A DNA stretch of 64,000 nucleotides from an uncultured Bacteroidota bacterium (GCA_903893815.1 CAITNS010000053.1:193826-257825); one strand, 5' to 3'. Positions 50,368 to 60,362 are shown, numbered from the stretch's first letter. The notes: a model not told the origin generated them from the letters alone. Numbers and translations are program-made.

Positions 50368-51651
50368 TTATTTTTTTCCTACAACTAATTCTATTAAATC
50401 TTTTTCTTGTAAATACATATTTGCTAAAGATTTTATTTCTTCGGGAGTAATAGTTTTAACGGCTTCAAAATATTTTTCAAAATAATCGTATCCAAAATCA
50501 AATTCCCAAATAGCTTTAAATTTATCTGCTAATGAATAAGGTCCGTCAACACTTCTTAAAAACTGCCCTAATACATAATTACGAACGGTTTCTAATTCAT
50601 CCGCATCTACTAACTCTTCGCGTAATAATTTTATTTCTTTATAAATTTCTTTTAAAGTATCATTGGTTACATCTGTTCCCACTTCGGTTGAAATATAAAA
50701 GAATCCTCCATTTACCAAAGATGCTAATCCGCTACCAATACCATAGGTATAGCCTTTATCTTCGCGAATATTTGCCATTAAACGTGAACCAAAATAACCT
50801 CCAAGAATGGTATTTAATACTTGGAATTTAAAGTAGTCTGGATTTTTTTTATTAAACATTAATCGTCCAACTCTAACAGCTGATTGAATAGCGTCTGGTT
50901 TTTCAATAAAATGTTTTTGTTGCTTAGTTGTATCAATTTCTAATTTAGGAACTGGAATAGCTTGTAAATGTCCCCAAGTTGTTTTTCCAAAAAAACGATT
51001 TAAGGTTTCAATTAAATCTTTTGATAATTTACCTGAAGCAATGATAGTGCAATTACCCGAATGATAAAACGTTTTATAAAACTCAATCACACTTTCTAAA
51101 GTCAATTTATCAAAGTCGTTATCCTTTACGGTTACACCATAAGGATGCTCTTCTCCAAACACTAATTCAGAAAAACGACGACGCGCTAACACGTTTACTT
51201 TCTCTGAATTCACTAAATGCTTTTGTTTTTTATTAGAGATATAAATATCAAATTCATCTTTTGGGAATGTTGGATTTTTGATAATATCCTCCACGTAATG
51301 TAAACTCTTATCTAAATATTTATTTAAGCTAAACAATGCTAAGGATGCAAAATCTTGTTCAACAGAACATTCAAAGAATGAACCGAAAAAATCAATATTA
51401 TCCGATAGTTCGTTAGCTGTATAATTTTTAGTACCTGTCTCCAACAAATTATTTGCAGCTGAAGCTAATAATGGTTGCGATTGGTAATACATGCCCGCTT
51501 TGAACAAAAACTCAATCTTGGTGAGTTCTTGCGAACCACTATCAATTGTATATACTTTAATGCCATTATCTAGAGTATTTTCAACAGCGCGTTGAATATG
51601 AATTTTGTCAATGGTCTTAAAATCGGGAGCTTGTTTTCTGTTTAAAGTCAT
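50368..51651 (-). CDS. M16 (insulinase-like) peptidase homologue lacking the zinc motif
   Basis: 427 aa with two M16 half-domains: about 20-210, then a second half with FNKKNPDYFKFQVLNTILGG and NIREDKGYTYGIGSG, the R/Y motif of the non-catalytic half. The position of the HxxEH zinc site reads ASAANNLLETGTKNY, so the site is missing. Bacteroidota usually encode an active and an inactive M16 protein side by side; here no active partner adjoins, since the upstream gene is merR. No signal peptide is obvious. It may act as the inactive subunit of a complex with a partner encoded elsewhere. Confidence 0.85.
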   Translation of the reverse strand: MTLNRKQAPDFKTIDKIHIQRAVENTLDNGIKVYTIDSGSQELTKIEFLFKAGMYYQSQPLLASAANNLLETGTKNYTANELSDNIDFFGSFFECSVEQDFASLALFSLNKYLDKSLHYVEDIIKNPTFPKDEFDIYISNKKQKHLVNSEKVNVLARRRFSELVFGEEHPYGVTVKDNDFDKLTLESVIEFYKTFYHSGNCTIIASGKLSKDLIETLNRFFGKTTWGHLQAIPVPKLEIDTTKQQKHFIEKPDAIQSAVRVGRLMFNKKNPDYFKFQVLNTILGGYFGSRLMANIREDKGYTYGIGSGLASLVNGGFFYISTEVGTDVTNDTLKEIYKEIKLLREELVDADELETVRNYVLGQFLRSVDGPYSLADKFKAIWEFDFGYDYFEKYFEAVKTITPEEIKSLANMYLQEKDLIELVVGKK

Positions 51652-51721
51652 GGTTTAAATTTACAGAAATTACTGGGGATAACGTAGCAAAGTATTTACA
51701 ATTTATGAAATTTTGCTAATT

Positions 51722-51840
51722 TTGAAAGAGGTCTTGGTCGTTTCCGTCAGCTGGCGCACCGAGCTTTGCGCTACAATCTTTTTTTATAAAAGAGGTACAA
51801 AAAGAATTTTCGCTGCAATCCCTACGCGGGTAAAGGTTAA
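51722..51840. repeat. Intergenic repeat with CGCTACAATCT / CGCTGCAATCC boxes
   Basis: In the gap between merR and the M16 gene, CGCTACAATCT (51769-51779) and CGCTGCAATCC (51810-51820) are near-identical direct repeats separated by a T-rich and A-rich stretch. The gap is more GC-rich than its surroundings. From memory, this is a widespread intergenic repeat type in Bacteroidota. Confidence 0.45.
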
Positions 51841-51848
51841 GAAAAAAA

Positions 51849-52187
51849 CTAAAGTGAATCTTTCATTTTAAGCAGCTGTGCTTTGATATCTTTTAATTTA
51901 TCAATCACCTCCACTTTTACCTGATCAGCTTCTTTATTGCCGCCTTTTAGCTTGTCTTTAGCGCCTTGAAGTGTGTAGCCTTTTTCTTTAACGAAATGGA
52001 AAATCAATTTAAAATTCTCGATGTCCTTTTTTGTAAAAAGACGATTTCCTTTTTTGTTTTTGGAAGGAGTAATCACATCGAATTCTTTTTCCCAAAAACG
52101 AATTAACGAAGTGTTTACATCAAACATCTCAGCTACTTCGCCAATAGAATAAAATAATTTTTCGGTTTCTTTTTCCAATAATGCCAT
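51849..52187 (-). CDS. MerR-family transcriptional regulator
   Basis: 112 aa. The HTH reads YSIGEVAEMFDVNTSLIRFWEKEF, then NRLFTKKDIENFKLIFHFVKEKGYTLQGAKDKL, the complete MerR DNA-binding domain. The C-terminus (DKLKDIKAQLLKMKDSL) is a coiled-coil dimerisation helix without metal-binding Cys, so it is not a metal sensor of the classic kind. The ligand and targets are unknown. A TATATTTG -7-like box (minus strand, 52199-52192) lies only 4 bases from the ATG, which would make the message nearly leaderless. Confidence 0.9.
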   Translation of the reverse strand: MALLEKETEKLFYSIGEVAEMFDVNTSLIRFWEKEFDVITPSKNKKGNRLFTKKDIENFKLIFHFVKEKGYTLQGAKDKLKGGNKEADQVKVEVIDKLKDIKAQLLKMKDSL

Positions 52188-52260
52188 TATTCAAATATAA
52201 ATAACTAAAAGCCTATCGGCTTTAGAGTTTTTCAACAAAACTGACAAAGGAATTAACATT

Positions 52261-54627
52261 TTACTTCTTCTCACTCACTACCTCAAAAGGAATATTGAGT
52301 GTCTCGCCAGTGTTATCAGATAACGACAACATGTGTTTGCCTTTAGTAGGATTTAATCCCAATTGATGAATGTCTCTAGTTGTTCCAATCAAAGCGCCAT
52401 CCAAATGCCAAAAAACCATATTGGAAGGCTGACGATGAGCAATTTCGAAAATTGTTTTTCCTTGCTCTCCGCTTAATTCATAAGGAATATAAATGACTGT
52501 TCCTGCTTTTGGATAAATCATTTCCATCGACTTTTCAATCTCTGGCTCACAGCCAAGCTTGTAAGGCGGTAATGATTTATACATCGGATTTTTTGTTTTA
52601 AAATAATATTCTTGCACAGGCGGTAATACAAACCATGAAACCGTTTTCATATCTATTGGCGATACGCAATCATCAGTCACTCTGTATTTCTCTGTTGCAT
52701 CTAAGTGTATTGGTTTATGATAAGAACAAGTAATTGATACGTTACTGTTTTTAGGAATCCATTCTTTTTTAGTATCGCTACAATATTGCGAGGCTAAGCA
52801 ACCGCTTTGTTTACAAACGACTACTTGTTTTAAATCATTCACAGGCATTTTAAACCAATCTGTTTTAGGCAGTGAACCAAAAATTTCAAACAAAACAGGT
52901 GCAGCTGCCGAAATGCCTGTAAGCCCTGGACGACCTTCTCCATCGGCATTTCCAACCCACACACCAACAACGTAATTTCCAGAAATACCAATTGCCCAAC
53001 CATCTCTAAACCCAAAACTAGTTCCAGTTTTCCAAGCAATTTTTTGTGCATTTCCTAAACGTTTCCAACTGGCATCTATATCAGGGCGACCAACCTCAGC
53101 CATGGCTTCAAAGGTTAACCAAACCGAAGAAGCTGATATTAAGTTTGATGTTAGAGATTTAAAGTTTGAAGTTGAAGTCTGTACATTTGATAAATAGTTT
53201 GGTTTGTTCCAGTCGTCAGAATTATATTTTTGTGAACTATTGTAATGATTTAAAACTCTAGCCATGCTCGCATAAGCAGAACACATATCCCACAAATTCG
53301 CTTCTCCTCCTCCTAATATTAAAGACAAGCCATAATTATCGGCAGAACGATTCATGCTTGATAAACCAATTTGTCGGAGTCTATCTAAAAATTTATCAAT
53401 GGTATATTGCTGTAACATTTTTACAGCTGGGATATTTAAACTTCGTGATAAAGCTTGTTTAGCTGGCACTGCTCCATCATACGTAAAATCAAAATTTTGA
53501 GGAACATAACCTGCAATTTGTGATGGTATATCAGGCACTAACATATTTGGAAGTAGTTGCCCATCGTTTAACATAAAACCATATAAATATGGCTTTAATA
53601 AGCTACCTGTACTTCTATTTGCCGTAATCACATCCACAGCTTCCCCATGTGGTTCTTTATCTTTTAATGGGGTATTACCAACATAAGAAATCACTTCGTT
53701 TTTATTTACGTTTAATACTAAAGCACAAATATTATGAATTTCGTTTTGTTTTAATTGCAAAGCATGCTTCGTTAATATATCCAATACTTTATTTTGAAGC
53801 TCTGCTTGAATGGTTGTGCGAAAATTATTTTCCATGTTATTTTCAACTACTGCTCTATTTAATAAATGTCGTGATAGATTTGGCAATGGAAAAGGCTTTT
53901 GTGGCAAGGGTTCTTGAATTGCCAATTGATAAGTTTCTGCATCAATGTTTTTTAACGTCAATAACTTAAATAATAATTTATCTCGTTTTCGCTTTAACCG
54001 ATCTTGATTTTTTCCAGGATAAATAATAGATGGCGAATTTGGCAATACAGCCAAAGTAGCACATTCTGCCCAAGATAATTGAGGTAAGCCTCTTCCAAAA
54101 TAACGCCAAGATGCAGCATCAACTCCAACTACGTTAGTTCCAAAAGGAGCATGAGAGGCGTATAATTTTAATATTTCATCTTTAGAATAAGTTAATTCTA
54201 CTCGAAGAGCCATAATCACTTCGATTAATTTTTCACCGTAAGTTCGCTTTTGATTTTTGCGCATTAATCTTGTTAACTGCATGGTAATGGTGCTTCCACC
54301 ACTTACCACTTTACCCGCTTTATTATTTTGTTTAATAGCTCTCCAAATAGAAACTGGATTAATGCCAGGATGCTTATAAAAATATTCGTCTTCAAAAGCT
54401 AAAATGCAAGTATTAAATTTTGGACTTACACTATCGCTTTCAGGAAATCGCCATTGGCCATCTTTTGCAATTTTAGCCGATAATAATTTGCCTTGACTAT
54501 CATTTAAAACAATAGAATACGAATCATTAAATAATTTATTGGGGAGACATAACAAAAACCATATCAATAGCACAAAGCCAATAATACATGCAATTGATTT
54601 TTTTTTATGTTGTTTAAATTGATACAA
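52261..54627 (-). CDS. pbpC: Penicillin-binding protein 1C
   Basis: Bifunctional peptidoglycan synthase of 788 aa. One N-terminal TM helix (about 12-28) precedes the GT51 glycosyltransferase (EDEYFYKHPGINP, GGSTITMQLTRLM). The transpeptidase has SxxK as STGSLLKPYLYGF, SxN as SRSLNIPAVK and KTG as KTGTSFGFRDGWA. A C-terminal BiPBP_C domain (about 690-780) identifies PBP1C. The start is TTG 54627, the best available before the TM; no ATG fits. This TTG directly follows the T-run of the porP terminator (54629-54655), so transcripts reaching it from upstream would first have to pass that terminator. Confidence 0.93.
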   Translation of the reverse strand: MYQFKQHKKKSIACIIGFVLLIWFLLCLPNKLFNDSYSIVLNDSQGKLLSAKIAKDGQWRFPESDSVSPKFNTCILAFEDEYFYKHPGINPVSIWRAIKQNNKAGKVVSGGSTITMQLTRLMRKNQKRTYGEKLIEVIMALRVELTYSKDEILKLYASHAPFGTNVVGVDAASWRYFGRGLPQLSWAECATLAVLPNSPSIIYPGKNQDRLKRKRDKLLFKLLTLKNIDAETYQLAIQEPLPQKPFPLPNLSRHLLNRAVVENNMENNFRTTIQAELQNKVLDILTKHALQLKQNEIHNICALVLNVNKNEVISYVGNTPLKDKEPHGEAVDVITANRSTGSLLKPYLYGFMLNDGQLLPNMLVPDIPSQIAGYVPQNFDFTYDGAVPAKQALSRSLNIPAVKMLQQYTIDKFLDRLRQIGLSSMNRSADNYGLSLILGGGEANLWDMCSAYASMARVLNHYNSSQKYNSDDWNKPNYLSNVQTSTSNFKSLTSNLISASSVWLTFEAMAEVGRPDIDASWKRLGNAQKIAWKTGTSFGFRDGWAIGISGNYVVGVWVGNADGEGRPGLTGISAAAPVLFEIFGSLPKTDWFKMPVNDLKQVVVCKQSGCLASQYCSDTKKEWIPKNSNVSITCSYHKPIHLDATEKYRVTDDCVSPIDMKTVSWFVLPPVQEYYFKTKNPMYKSLPPYKLGCEPEIEKSMEMIYPKAGTVIYIPYELSGEQGKTIFEIAHRQPSNMVFWHLDGALIGTTRDIHQLGLNPTKGKHMLSLSDNTGETLNIPFEVVSEKK

Positions 54628-54628
54628 A

Positions 54629-54655
54629 AAAAGTCGGGTTTAAGCCCGACTCTAA
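54629..54655 (-). terminator. Intrinsic terminator of the CotH-PorP operon
   Basis: On the minus strand GTCGGG pairs with CCCGAC (full stem AGTCGGG/CCCGACT) around TTAA-type loop bases, followed by seven T. It starts 23 bases after the PorP/SprF stop and ends at the pbpC start codon. Confidence 0.88.
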
Positions 54656-54677
54656 TTTAAATATAAAAAAGTGAAAA

Positions 54678-55718
54678 CTAATTCAAACCATGTTCGCGTT
54701 TGCGTTTAAATAAGGCATCGTCTAACGACATAAATTTCAAATAGATTTCGAAACCACCATTTAAATTGCTTACTTGTTTGAATTTAGAAATGTTTAAATC
54801 ATAAGCAACGCCAATTGCATATTTACCCATATCTAAATTTACTTGAGGAATAATGGCATCATTTAATCGATAATACACCCCAATATTAATACCCGTTTCA
54901 GATTTAACACCTGTAACCTTAGTTGGGTTTTTAAAACGATAACGCAAATGTGTTCCAACTGTAATTTCTGATGCAGTTGCTTGTTTTAAATAAATAACAC
55001 TTGGTAAAATAGCTAACTTGGTTCCTTTAATATCAATACGAGCTTGAACATTTCCAACAAAACGCATAGGTAATTTATACGTAGAGCCTGAAGCAAACTT
55101 TTGCACTGGTTGATTTAAATGATGGGCAGCTGCTCCAATTTTTAAACTAAAAATATCGTCACGTAACATATCAATATTAGCTGATGAAAACTCGTAATTC
55201 AACCCCGCGCCAACATCAGTATTTATGAAGGACTCATAAGTAACAGCCTCTCCACTTCCTAAAGTGTTATCAATTTCTTTTCCGTTATATTGATTAGCAT
55301 AGGTTAAAGATGCGTAGTTAGCCGAATTTTGATTAACCCCAATATATACAGCTCCACCTAATTTACTTTTTTTACTAGTTTTAATAATAGCATTAATATG
55401 AATTTGACCTTGAGTATTTCCCATTTTTGCAACACCGGCTCTATCATTAAAAACAAATAATCCTAAACCTAAATAGGCTTTACTTTTTTTTGTTTTTAGC
55501 ATAGAGGCATCAACAGAAATCGCCATCGTTTGATAAGCATTTCCCATGGCCATCCACTGATTCCTGTAATTAGCTACTGCTCTAAAATAACCGTCCATAA
55601 AACCTGCATTAGCAGGATTTAACCATAAGGGTGATTCTTGGATTTGAGAAAAATGAACGTCTTGAGCAAAACCAAACGACGAAATAAATAAAGCAATTAT
55701 TAATAAATATTTTTTCAT
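54678..55718 (-). CDS. PorP/SprF family type IX secretion membrane protein
   Basis: Outer-membrane protein of 346 aa. The signal peptide is at residues 1-18 (KYLLIIALFISSFGFAQ), followed by DVHFSQIQESPLWLNPANAGF, the defining PorP/SprF opening. Antiparallel strands follow to a charged tail. Family members hold or help secrete T9SS type B substrates, and are often encoded next to their cargo. Here the CotH cargo gene ends 35 bases upstream, so they form a matched pair. Confidence 0.93.
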   Translation of the reverse strand: MKKYLLIIALFISSFGFAQDVHFSQIQESPLWLNPANAGFMDGYFRAVANYRNQWMAMGNAYQTMAISVDASMLKTKKSKAYLGLGLFVFNDRAGVAKMGNTQGQIHINAIIKTSKKSKLGGAVYIGVNQNSANYASLTYANQYNGKEIDNTLGSGEAVTYESFINTDVGAGLNYEFSSANIDMLRDDIFSLKIGAAAHHLNQPVQKFASGSTYKLPMRFVGNVQARIDIKGTKLAILPSVIYLKQATASEITVGTHLRYRFKNPTKVTGVKSETGINIGVYYRLNDAIIPQVNLDMGKYAIGVAYDLNISKFKQVSNLNGGFEIYLKFMSLDDALFKRKREHGLN

Positions 55719-55753
55719 AAGAATAATATAAATGAGGTCTTTGTTATAAACTA

Positions 55754-58273
55754 CTATCTAACTAATGTAACGTTACCTTTAATAACTTTTTCTTCGTTAC
55801 CAGTAGTTGTATATTTTACGAGGTAAGCATATACTCCTGTTTGAGCTGGCGTACCTTGAAAATTTCCATCCCATCCCTTTGTTGGATCTGATGAACTAAA
55901 CACTTGCTGACCCCAACGGTTCCATACTTCCATGGTCATATTTTTAATGAATCTGATTCCTAACGGGGAAAATACATCGTTTCGACCATCTCCATTAGGC
56001 GTAAAACCTGTTGGAAGAACAACTTCTTGTGCTTTTTCTCTGTAATGAGCAATAACATTATCACCTGTTGTTAGCTGGATTGAGACACTATCATTTGTTG
56101 TATTAGGTGTTGGGATATGATTTGCAAATTCCCAATAATCAAACTCGTATAATGCCGTATCGGCAACAGTTTGCTGAAAAGTCATTTTAACTCCACCAAA
56201 ATAACTGCCCGACCATATGTAGTTAGTTAAATTCAATGAATTTAATTTTACATTACCTGCTCCTGGAGGCTGAACATCTACAGTAATATTAAAGGGACCA
56301 GTAACGTTATAGCAATTTACAATAGCAGATTGAATATAAGTACATCGTCTGTTAATTTTAGCTTCCAAAGTGTCCATGTTTTTATTCCACTCAACCATCG
56401 TTCCTCCCCATTTAGCTATCTGACGTGGCATTTCTGGAGTAAGAATAGTTTTGAAATAATCAAAGTGAGGCATAATTTTATCGCATTTTAAAGCCGTATT
56501 AATTAAATCAGCATATCGGTTAATGTAATATGCTTTAAAATCAGGATTAGTTAATAGCTTATCTAAAATATCGGGATGGCCCATATTTGGTCCGGCATTT
56601 TGAAACTCGTTTGTATAGTCGCATGGATCTGAATTCATGTCCGTTGTAGGCAATCCGGAAAAATTTTCTCCTAAATCATATACGTTATCCATATCCCAAC
56701 TCCAATAACGCCATTTCTTTTTATCACCTTGTGTTGCTCTACCTCTCCACCAAGCAGAGTTCCAGTTAATAAAATCAGAGTTAACTACATAGGAATTATA
56801 AACCATATAGTCCACTAAGCTTTTGAAATTTAATTTGCTATCAACATAAGCATAATTAGCAACGTTAGTCATAGAGTTTGCCATAATGAAATTATATAGG
56901 TTAACCCAACCCGTATCGCTACCGTTTCTTATTTGCAAACCACCCCAATACGCTAAATTATCAATACTGTCTTTTGGTTGATCATAATAATAATCTGTAT
57001 AATCTGCCTCAAACGCTTCGCGTAATTCATAAATACCCCAATAGGAACCATTTTTGAATACAATCACATGTTTGTTTCTTCTACCATCTAATTCTAATCC
57101 ACTTTTAAATTGATAAGATTGAACAAAAGCATCACGCATATGGCAAGATGGTTTACCAACATTGTTAGATGAAGAATAATTATCAGAAGCTGCTGCTTTT
57201 AATATCACATGCTGAAACTCTGCACGTGGACTAACATCGTTCATATTTGCATCTGTAAAAAATTGATGTTTATAAGCATTGTTGTATCCATATTCATCAA
57301 ACGTTTCAACATCAATTCCTCTCTGATTATAAGCCCACGAATCATTACCATGTTTATTAGCTGTACCATAACCTTCTGTTTTAAACGTTTGGTTTTCGTA
57401 ATATTCCAAATGTGTATTTGGAATATTTTGTGTACCTCCAAATAATTGATTTAAAGTCGCGCCTCCACTCACAGACACAACGCCATAATGAGAATCAATA
57501 GTTTCGTTAATAAAATAAGTATTTGTTTCCATAAAACTTGGCAAAATAGTGGCATCGCTACTGACAGCATAAGCTCTGATAACTGTGGTTGTAGCTGTAC
57601 TGATTGGAGTAGAAACGTAAACATTTGAACTAGTTGTAGGTTCCGAACCGTCTGTTGTGTAATAAATCGTTAAACTATTTGAGGGTGTTACACTTAGTGC
57701 CACTAATTTAGTTCCTGTGTAAAATCCCGGAGGAAGGTTCATTACGGGGCAAGGAGCATATCGTGCATAACCAGTGCCCGAATTTGTTGCATTAGGACTT
57801 GGTGAAGTAAATACATTCCAAGTGGACGAACCATCTGGCTTACGTCCCATCGAATGAGTAGCCTGCGTTCTGCGCATTTGAATAGAGTCTTTTAAAGCAC
57901 CGCCGTTAGATAAAATAATCCAATCTCCTTTACATTGTGTCAATTTAAAACTAGCGTGTGTATGACCTACAGCATCTGCTGGATTTCCTTTTCCACTGCA
58001 CCAAATTCTCAAAAAGCCATTAGGTGAGATTGTTATACCAGAAGGTATAGTATATTTATTTAAATTAGCAGGATTATCGCTTAAACTCCATCCACCAAGG
58101 TTTACAGCGGTTGCAGTGGTATTATACAATTCAACCCAATCCGAGTTATCACCAGTATTATCTAGTATGCCTGCGCCTGAGTTTGACGCAGAATATTCGT
58201 TTATTTTAACCTGAGCATTTACGTTACTCAATAAAAATAAAAGTGAAAGTGATGTCAGTATTTTTTTTAACAT
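55754..58273 (-). CDS. CotH-kinase-like, lamin-tail, T9SS type B surface protein
   Basis: Exported protein of 839 aa. ATG 58273 gives the signal peptide MLKKILTSLSLLFLLSNVNAQ. Domains in order: lamin-tail domain (about 22-140; KINEYSASNSG, WVELYNTTATAVNLGGWSLSD); a chitobiase/HEX_C-like segment (about 190-255; YYTTDGSEPTT); a CotH-like kinase domain (about 275-640; RGIDVETFDEYGYN, LDGRRNKHVIVFKNGSYWG, YWSWDMDNVYDLG); and a C-terminal type B sorting domain (LPTGFTPNGDGRNDVFSP, WNRWGQQVFSS, WDGNFQG). CotH of spore-formers phosphorylates secreted proteins; an extracellular kinase function here is inference. It is encoded with its PorP/SprF partner downstream. Confidence 0.9.
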   Translation of the reverse strand: MLKKILTSLSLLFLLSNVNAQVKINEYSASNSGAGILDNTGDNSDWVELYNTTATAVNLGGWSLSDNPANLNKYTIPSGITISPNGFLRIWCSGKGNPADAVGHTHASFKLTQCKGDWIILSNGGALKDSIQMRRTQATHSMGRKPDGSSTWNVFTSPSPNATNSGTGYARYAPCPVMNLPPGFYTGTKLVALSVTPSNSLTIYYTTDGSEPTTSSNVYVSTPISTATTTVIRAYAVSSDATILPSFMETNTYFINETIDSHYGVVSVSGGATLNQLFGGTQNIPNTHLEYYENQTFKTEGYGTANKHGNDSWAYNQRGIDVETFDEYGYNNAYKHQFFTDANMNDVSPRAEFQHVILKAAASDNYSSSNNVGKPSCHMRDAFVQSYQFKSGLELDGRRNKHVIVFKNGSYWGIYELREAFEADYTDYYYDQPKDSIDNLAYWGGLQIRNGSDTGWVNLYNFIMANSMTNVANYAYVDSKLNFKSLVDYMVYNSYVVNSDFINWNSAWWRGRATQGDKKKWRYWSWDMDNVYDLGENFSGLPTTDMNSDPCDYTNEFQNAGPNMGHPDILDKLLTNPDFKAYYINRYADLINTALKCDKIMPHFDYFKTILTPEMPRQIAKWGGTMVEWNKNMDTLEAKINRRCTYIQSAIVNCYNVTGPFNITVDVQPPGAGNVKLNSLNLTNYIWSGSYFGGVKMTFQQTVADTALYEFDYWEFANHIPTPNTTNDSVSIQLTTGDNVIAHYREKAQEVVLPTGFTPNGDGRNDVFSPLGIRFIKNMTMEVWNRWGQQVFSSSDPTKGWDGNFQGTPAQTGVYAYLVKYTTTGNEEKVIKGNVTLVR

Positions 58274-58432
58274 AAGTTCTCTATTTAACAACCTTAAATA
58301 TACAAATATTAAGTGATATAAACCAAATTACAAATAATCTCCATTTTATCATCAAAATTAGATTCTTAAGCTAATAGTTAAAAACAAATACGCATAAAAT
58401 CCAACTAAATTGTAAATTTATGGTCTGAGATT

Positions 58433-60334
58433 ATGAGCGATAATATACAACACGAATGCGGAGTTGCTTTAATAAGATTATTAAAGCCTTTGAGTTTTTA
58501 TAAAGAGAAATACGGTAGTAGCAGATACGGTTTACACAAAATGTATCAGCTCATGGATAAAATGATTAACCGTGGGCAAGACGGGGCTGGTATAGCTACT
58601 ATCAAATTAGATGTAGAAGCTGGAACGCCCTATATCGACAGATTAAGATCCATTGAACCAAAGGCCACACAAGATATTTTTTCGCAAATAAATGACTTGT
58701 ATATTAACGCCAAGCAAAAAAATCCAGAAGCTTACAACGATATTGAATGGCAGAAAAAAAACATTCCATTTATGGGGGAACTCATATTAGGACATTTACG
58801 TTATGGAACTTACGGAGGCAATAATATCCAAAGTTGTCATCCTTTCCGCCGTCAAAACAACTGGATGGCTCGTAATTTATTAGTAGCTGGTAATTTTAAT
58901 CTTACAAATGTTGATGAGCTTTTAGAGCATTTGGTGGAGCTTGGTCAACATCCTACTGTAAAAGCAGATACTGTAACGGTGATGGAAAAAATTGGTCACT
59001 TTTTGGATAAAGAAAACGACCGATTATTTAAACAGTTCAAAGAACAAGGCTTAAATAATTTTGAGATTTCGAAAGAAATTCAAAAAAACATTGATGTTGC
59101 CTCTATTTTAGTAGAAAGTAGCAAACGTTGGGATGGTGGTTACGTGATGGCTGGTATGATGGGACATGGTGATGCTTTTGTGTTGCGTGATCCTAATGGT
59201 ATTCGCCCAGCGTATATGTACAAAGATGATGAAGTATTAGTAGTAGCTAGTGAAAGACCAGTGATTCAAACCGTATTTAATTTAGATATTAAAGATGTAA
59301 CTGAGTTGAAACCAGGGTATGCAGCCATCATTAAAAAAGACGGAACATTTACAGAGCAACAAATTATTGAACCTTTAGAGAGAAAAGCTTGTTCCTTTGA
59401 ACGTATATATTTTAGTAGAGGAAATGATGCTGATATTTACCGAGAGCGTCAGCAACTAGGACGTTACTTAGTACCGCAAGTATTAAAAGCTATAGATTAT
59501 GATTTAGAAAATACGGTGTTTAGTTATATCCCTAACACTGCCGAAGTAGCATTTGGTGGATTAGTAGAAGGTATTGACGAACACGTCAATAAAATAAAAG
59601 CAACCGAAATTTTAAAATTAGGCGCTAACGTTTCTGAGCCTAAATTAAGTCAAATATTATCTAGGCATCCTCGTATTCATAAAATTATTTTAAAAGATGC
59701 GAAACAACGTACTTTTATTACTGATGATGAAAGCCGTGATAATTTAGTGAACTTAGTTTATGATATTACTTACGAAACCGTAAAAAAAGATGTAGATACA
59801 TTGGTGGTACTAGATGATAGTATTGTGAGAGGTACTACTTTAAAGCAAAGTATTTTAAGAATATTAGACAGATTGCACCCTAAGAAGATTGTGATTATCT
59901 CTTCGGCGCCTCAAATTCGTTACCCTGATTGTTATGGTATTGATATGGCTATTTTAAGCAAGTTTATTGCTTTTGACGCTGCCATTTCTTTAATCAAAGA
60001 AACAGGAAAAGAATCGATTTTAAATAACTTATACGAAAAAACAAAAGCCGAATTATTAAAACCAAAAGAAGAGCAAATAAACGTTGTACAAGAAATTTAC
60101 AGAACCTTTACCAACGAAGAAATTTCTAAAAAAATAGGCGATTTATTAAAACCAATAGATTTAAAGGCCGACTTGCAAATTATTTACCAAACCATTGAAG
60201 GCTTGCACCTATCTTGTCCTGATAATTTAGGCGACTGGTATTTTACAGGCAACTACCCAACACCTGGTGGTAACAAGGTAGCCAACAAAGCCTTTGTAAA
60301 TTTTATGGAAGGTAGAAATGAAAGAGCTTACTAA
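58433..60334 (+). CDS. purF: Amidophosphoribosyltransferase-like protein, long form
   Basis: Transfers ammonia from glutamine to PRPP, the first step of purine synthesis. At 633 aa it is longer than the usual ~500. The class II glutaminase starts with ECGVALI: Cys9 would become the N-terminal nucleophile after removal of a short propeptide (MSDNIQHE), as in Bacillus-type PurF. NRGQDGAGIATI and GHLRYGTYGG are glutaminase motifs, and the PRPP-binding loop is LVVLDDSIVRGTTLKQS. Extra sequence lies in the glutaminase half (about 70-105 and 190-215) and at the C-terminus. A second, diverged role cannot be excluded. A terminator follows. Confidence 0.88.
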   Translation: MSDNIQHECGVALIRLLKPLSFYKEKYGSSRYGLHKMYQLMDKMINRGQDGAGIATIKLDVEAGTPYIDRLRSIEPKATQDIFSQINDLYINAKQKNPEAYNDIEWQKKNIPFMGELILGHLRYGTYGGNNIQSCHPFRRQNNWMARNLLVAGNFNLTNVDELLEHLVELGQHPTVKADTVTVMEKIGHFLDKENDRLFKQFKEQGLNNFEISKEIQKNIDVASILVESSKRWDGGYVMAGMMGHGDAFVLRDPNGIRPAYMYKDDEVLVVASERPVIQTVFNLDIKDVTELKPGYAAIIKKDGTFTEQQIIEPLERKACSFERIYFSRGNDADIYRERQQLGRYLVPQVLKAIDYDLENTVFSYIPNTAEVAFGGLVEGIDEHVNKIKATEILKLGANVSEPKLSQILSRHPRIHKIILKDAKQRTFITDDESRDNLVNLVYDITYETVKKDVDTLVVLDDSIVRGTTLKQSILRILDRLHPKKIVIISSAPQIRYPDCYGIDMAILSKFIAFDAAISLIKETGKESILNNLYEKTKAELLKPKEEQINVVQEIYRTFTNEEISKKIGDLLKPIDLKADLQIIYQTIEGLHLSCPDNLGDWYFTGNYPTPGGNKVANKAFVNFMEGRNERAY

Positions 60335-60362
60335 ATTTATTTTTTAATACTAAATCTGAAAA

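Noticed and set aside
55718-55754. Gliding motility operon around PorP/SprF
   Set aside because: Only porP/sprF and one cargo are present; no gldKLMN or spr core genes lie in the window.
57209-57445. Plus-strand frame of 78 codons inside the CotH gene
   Set aside because: Antisense shadow of a well-supported domain protein with no start context of its own.
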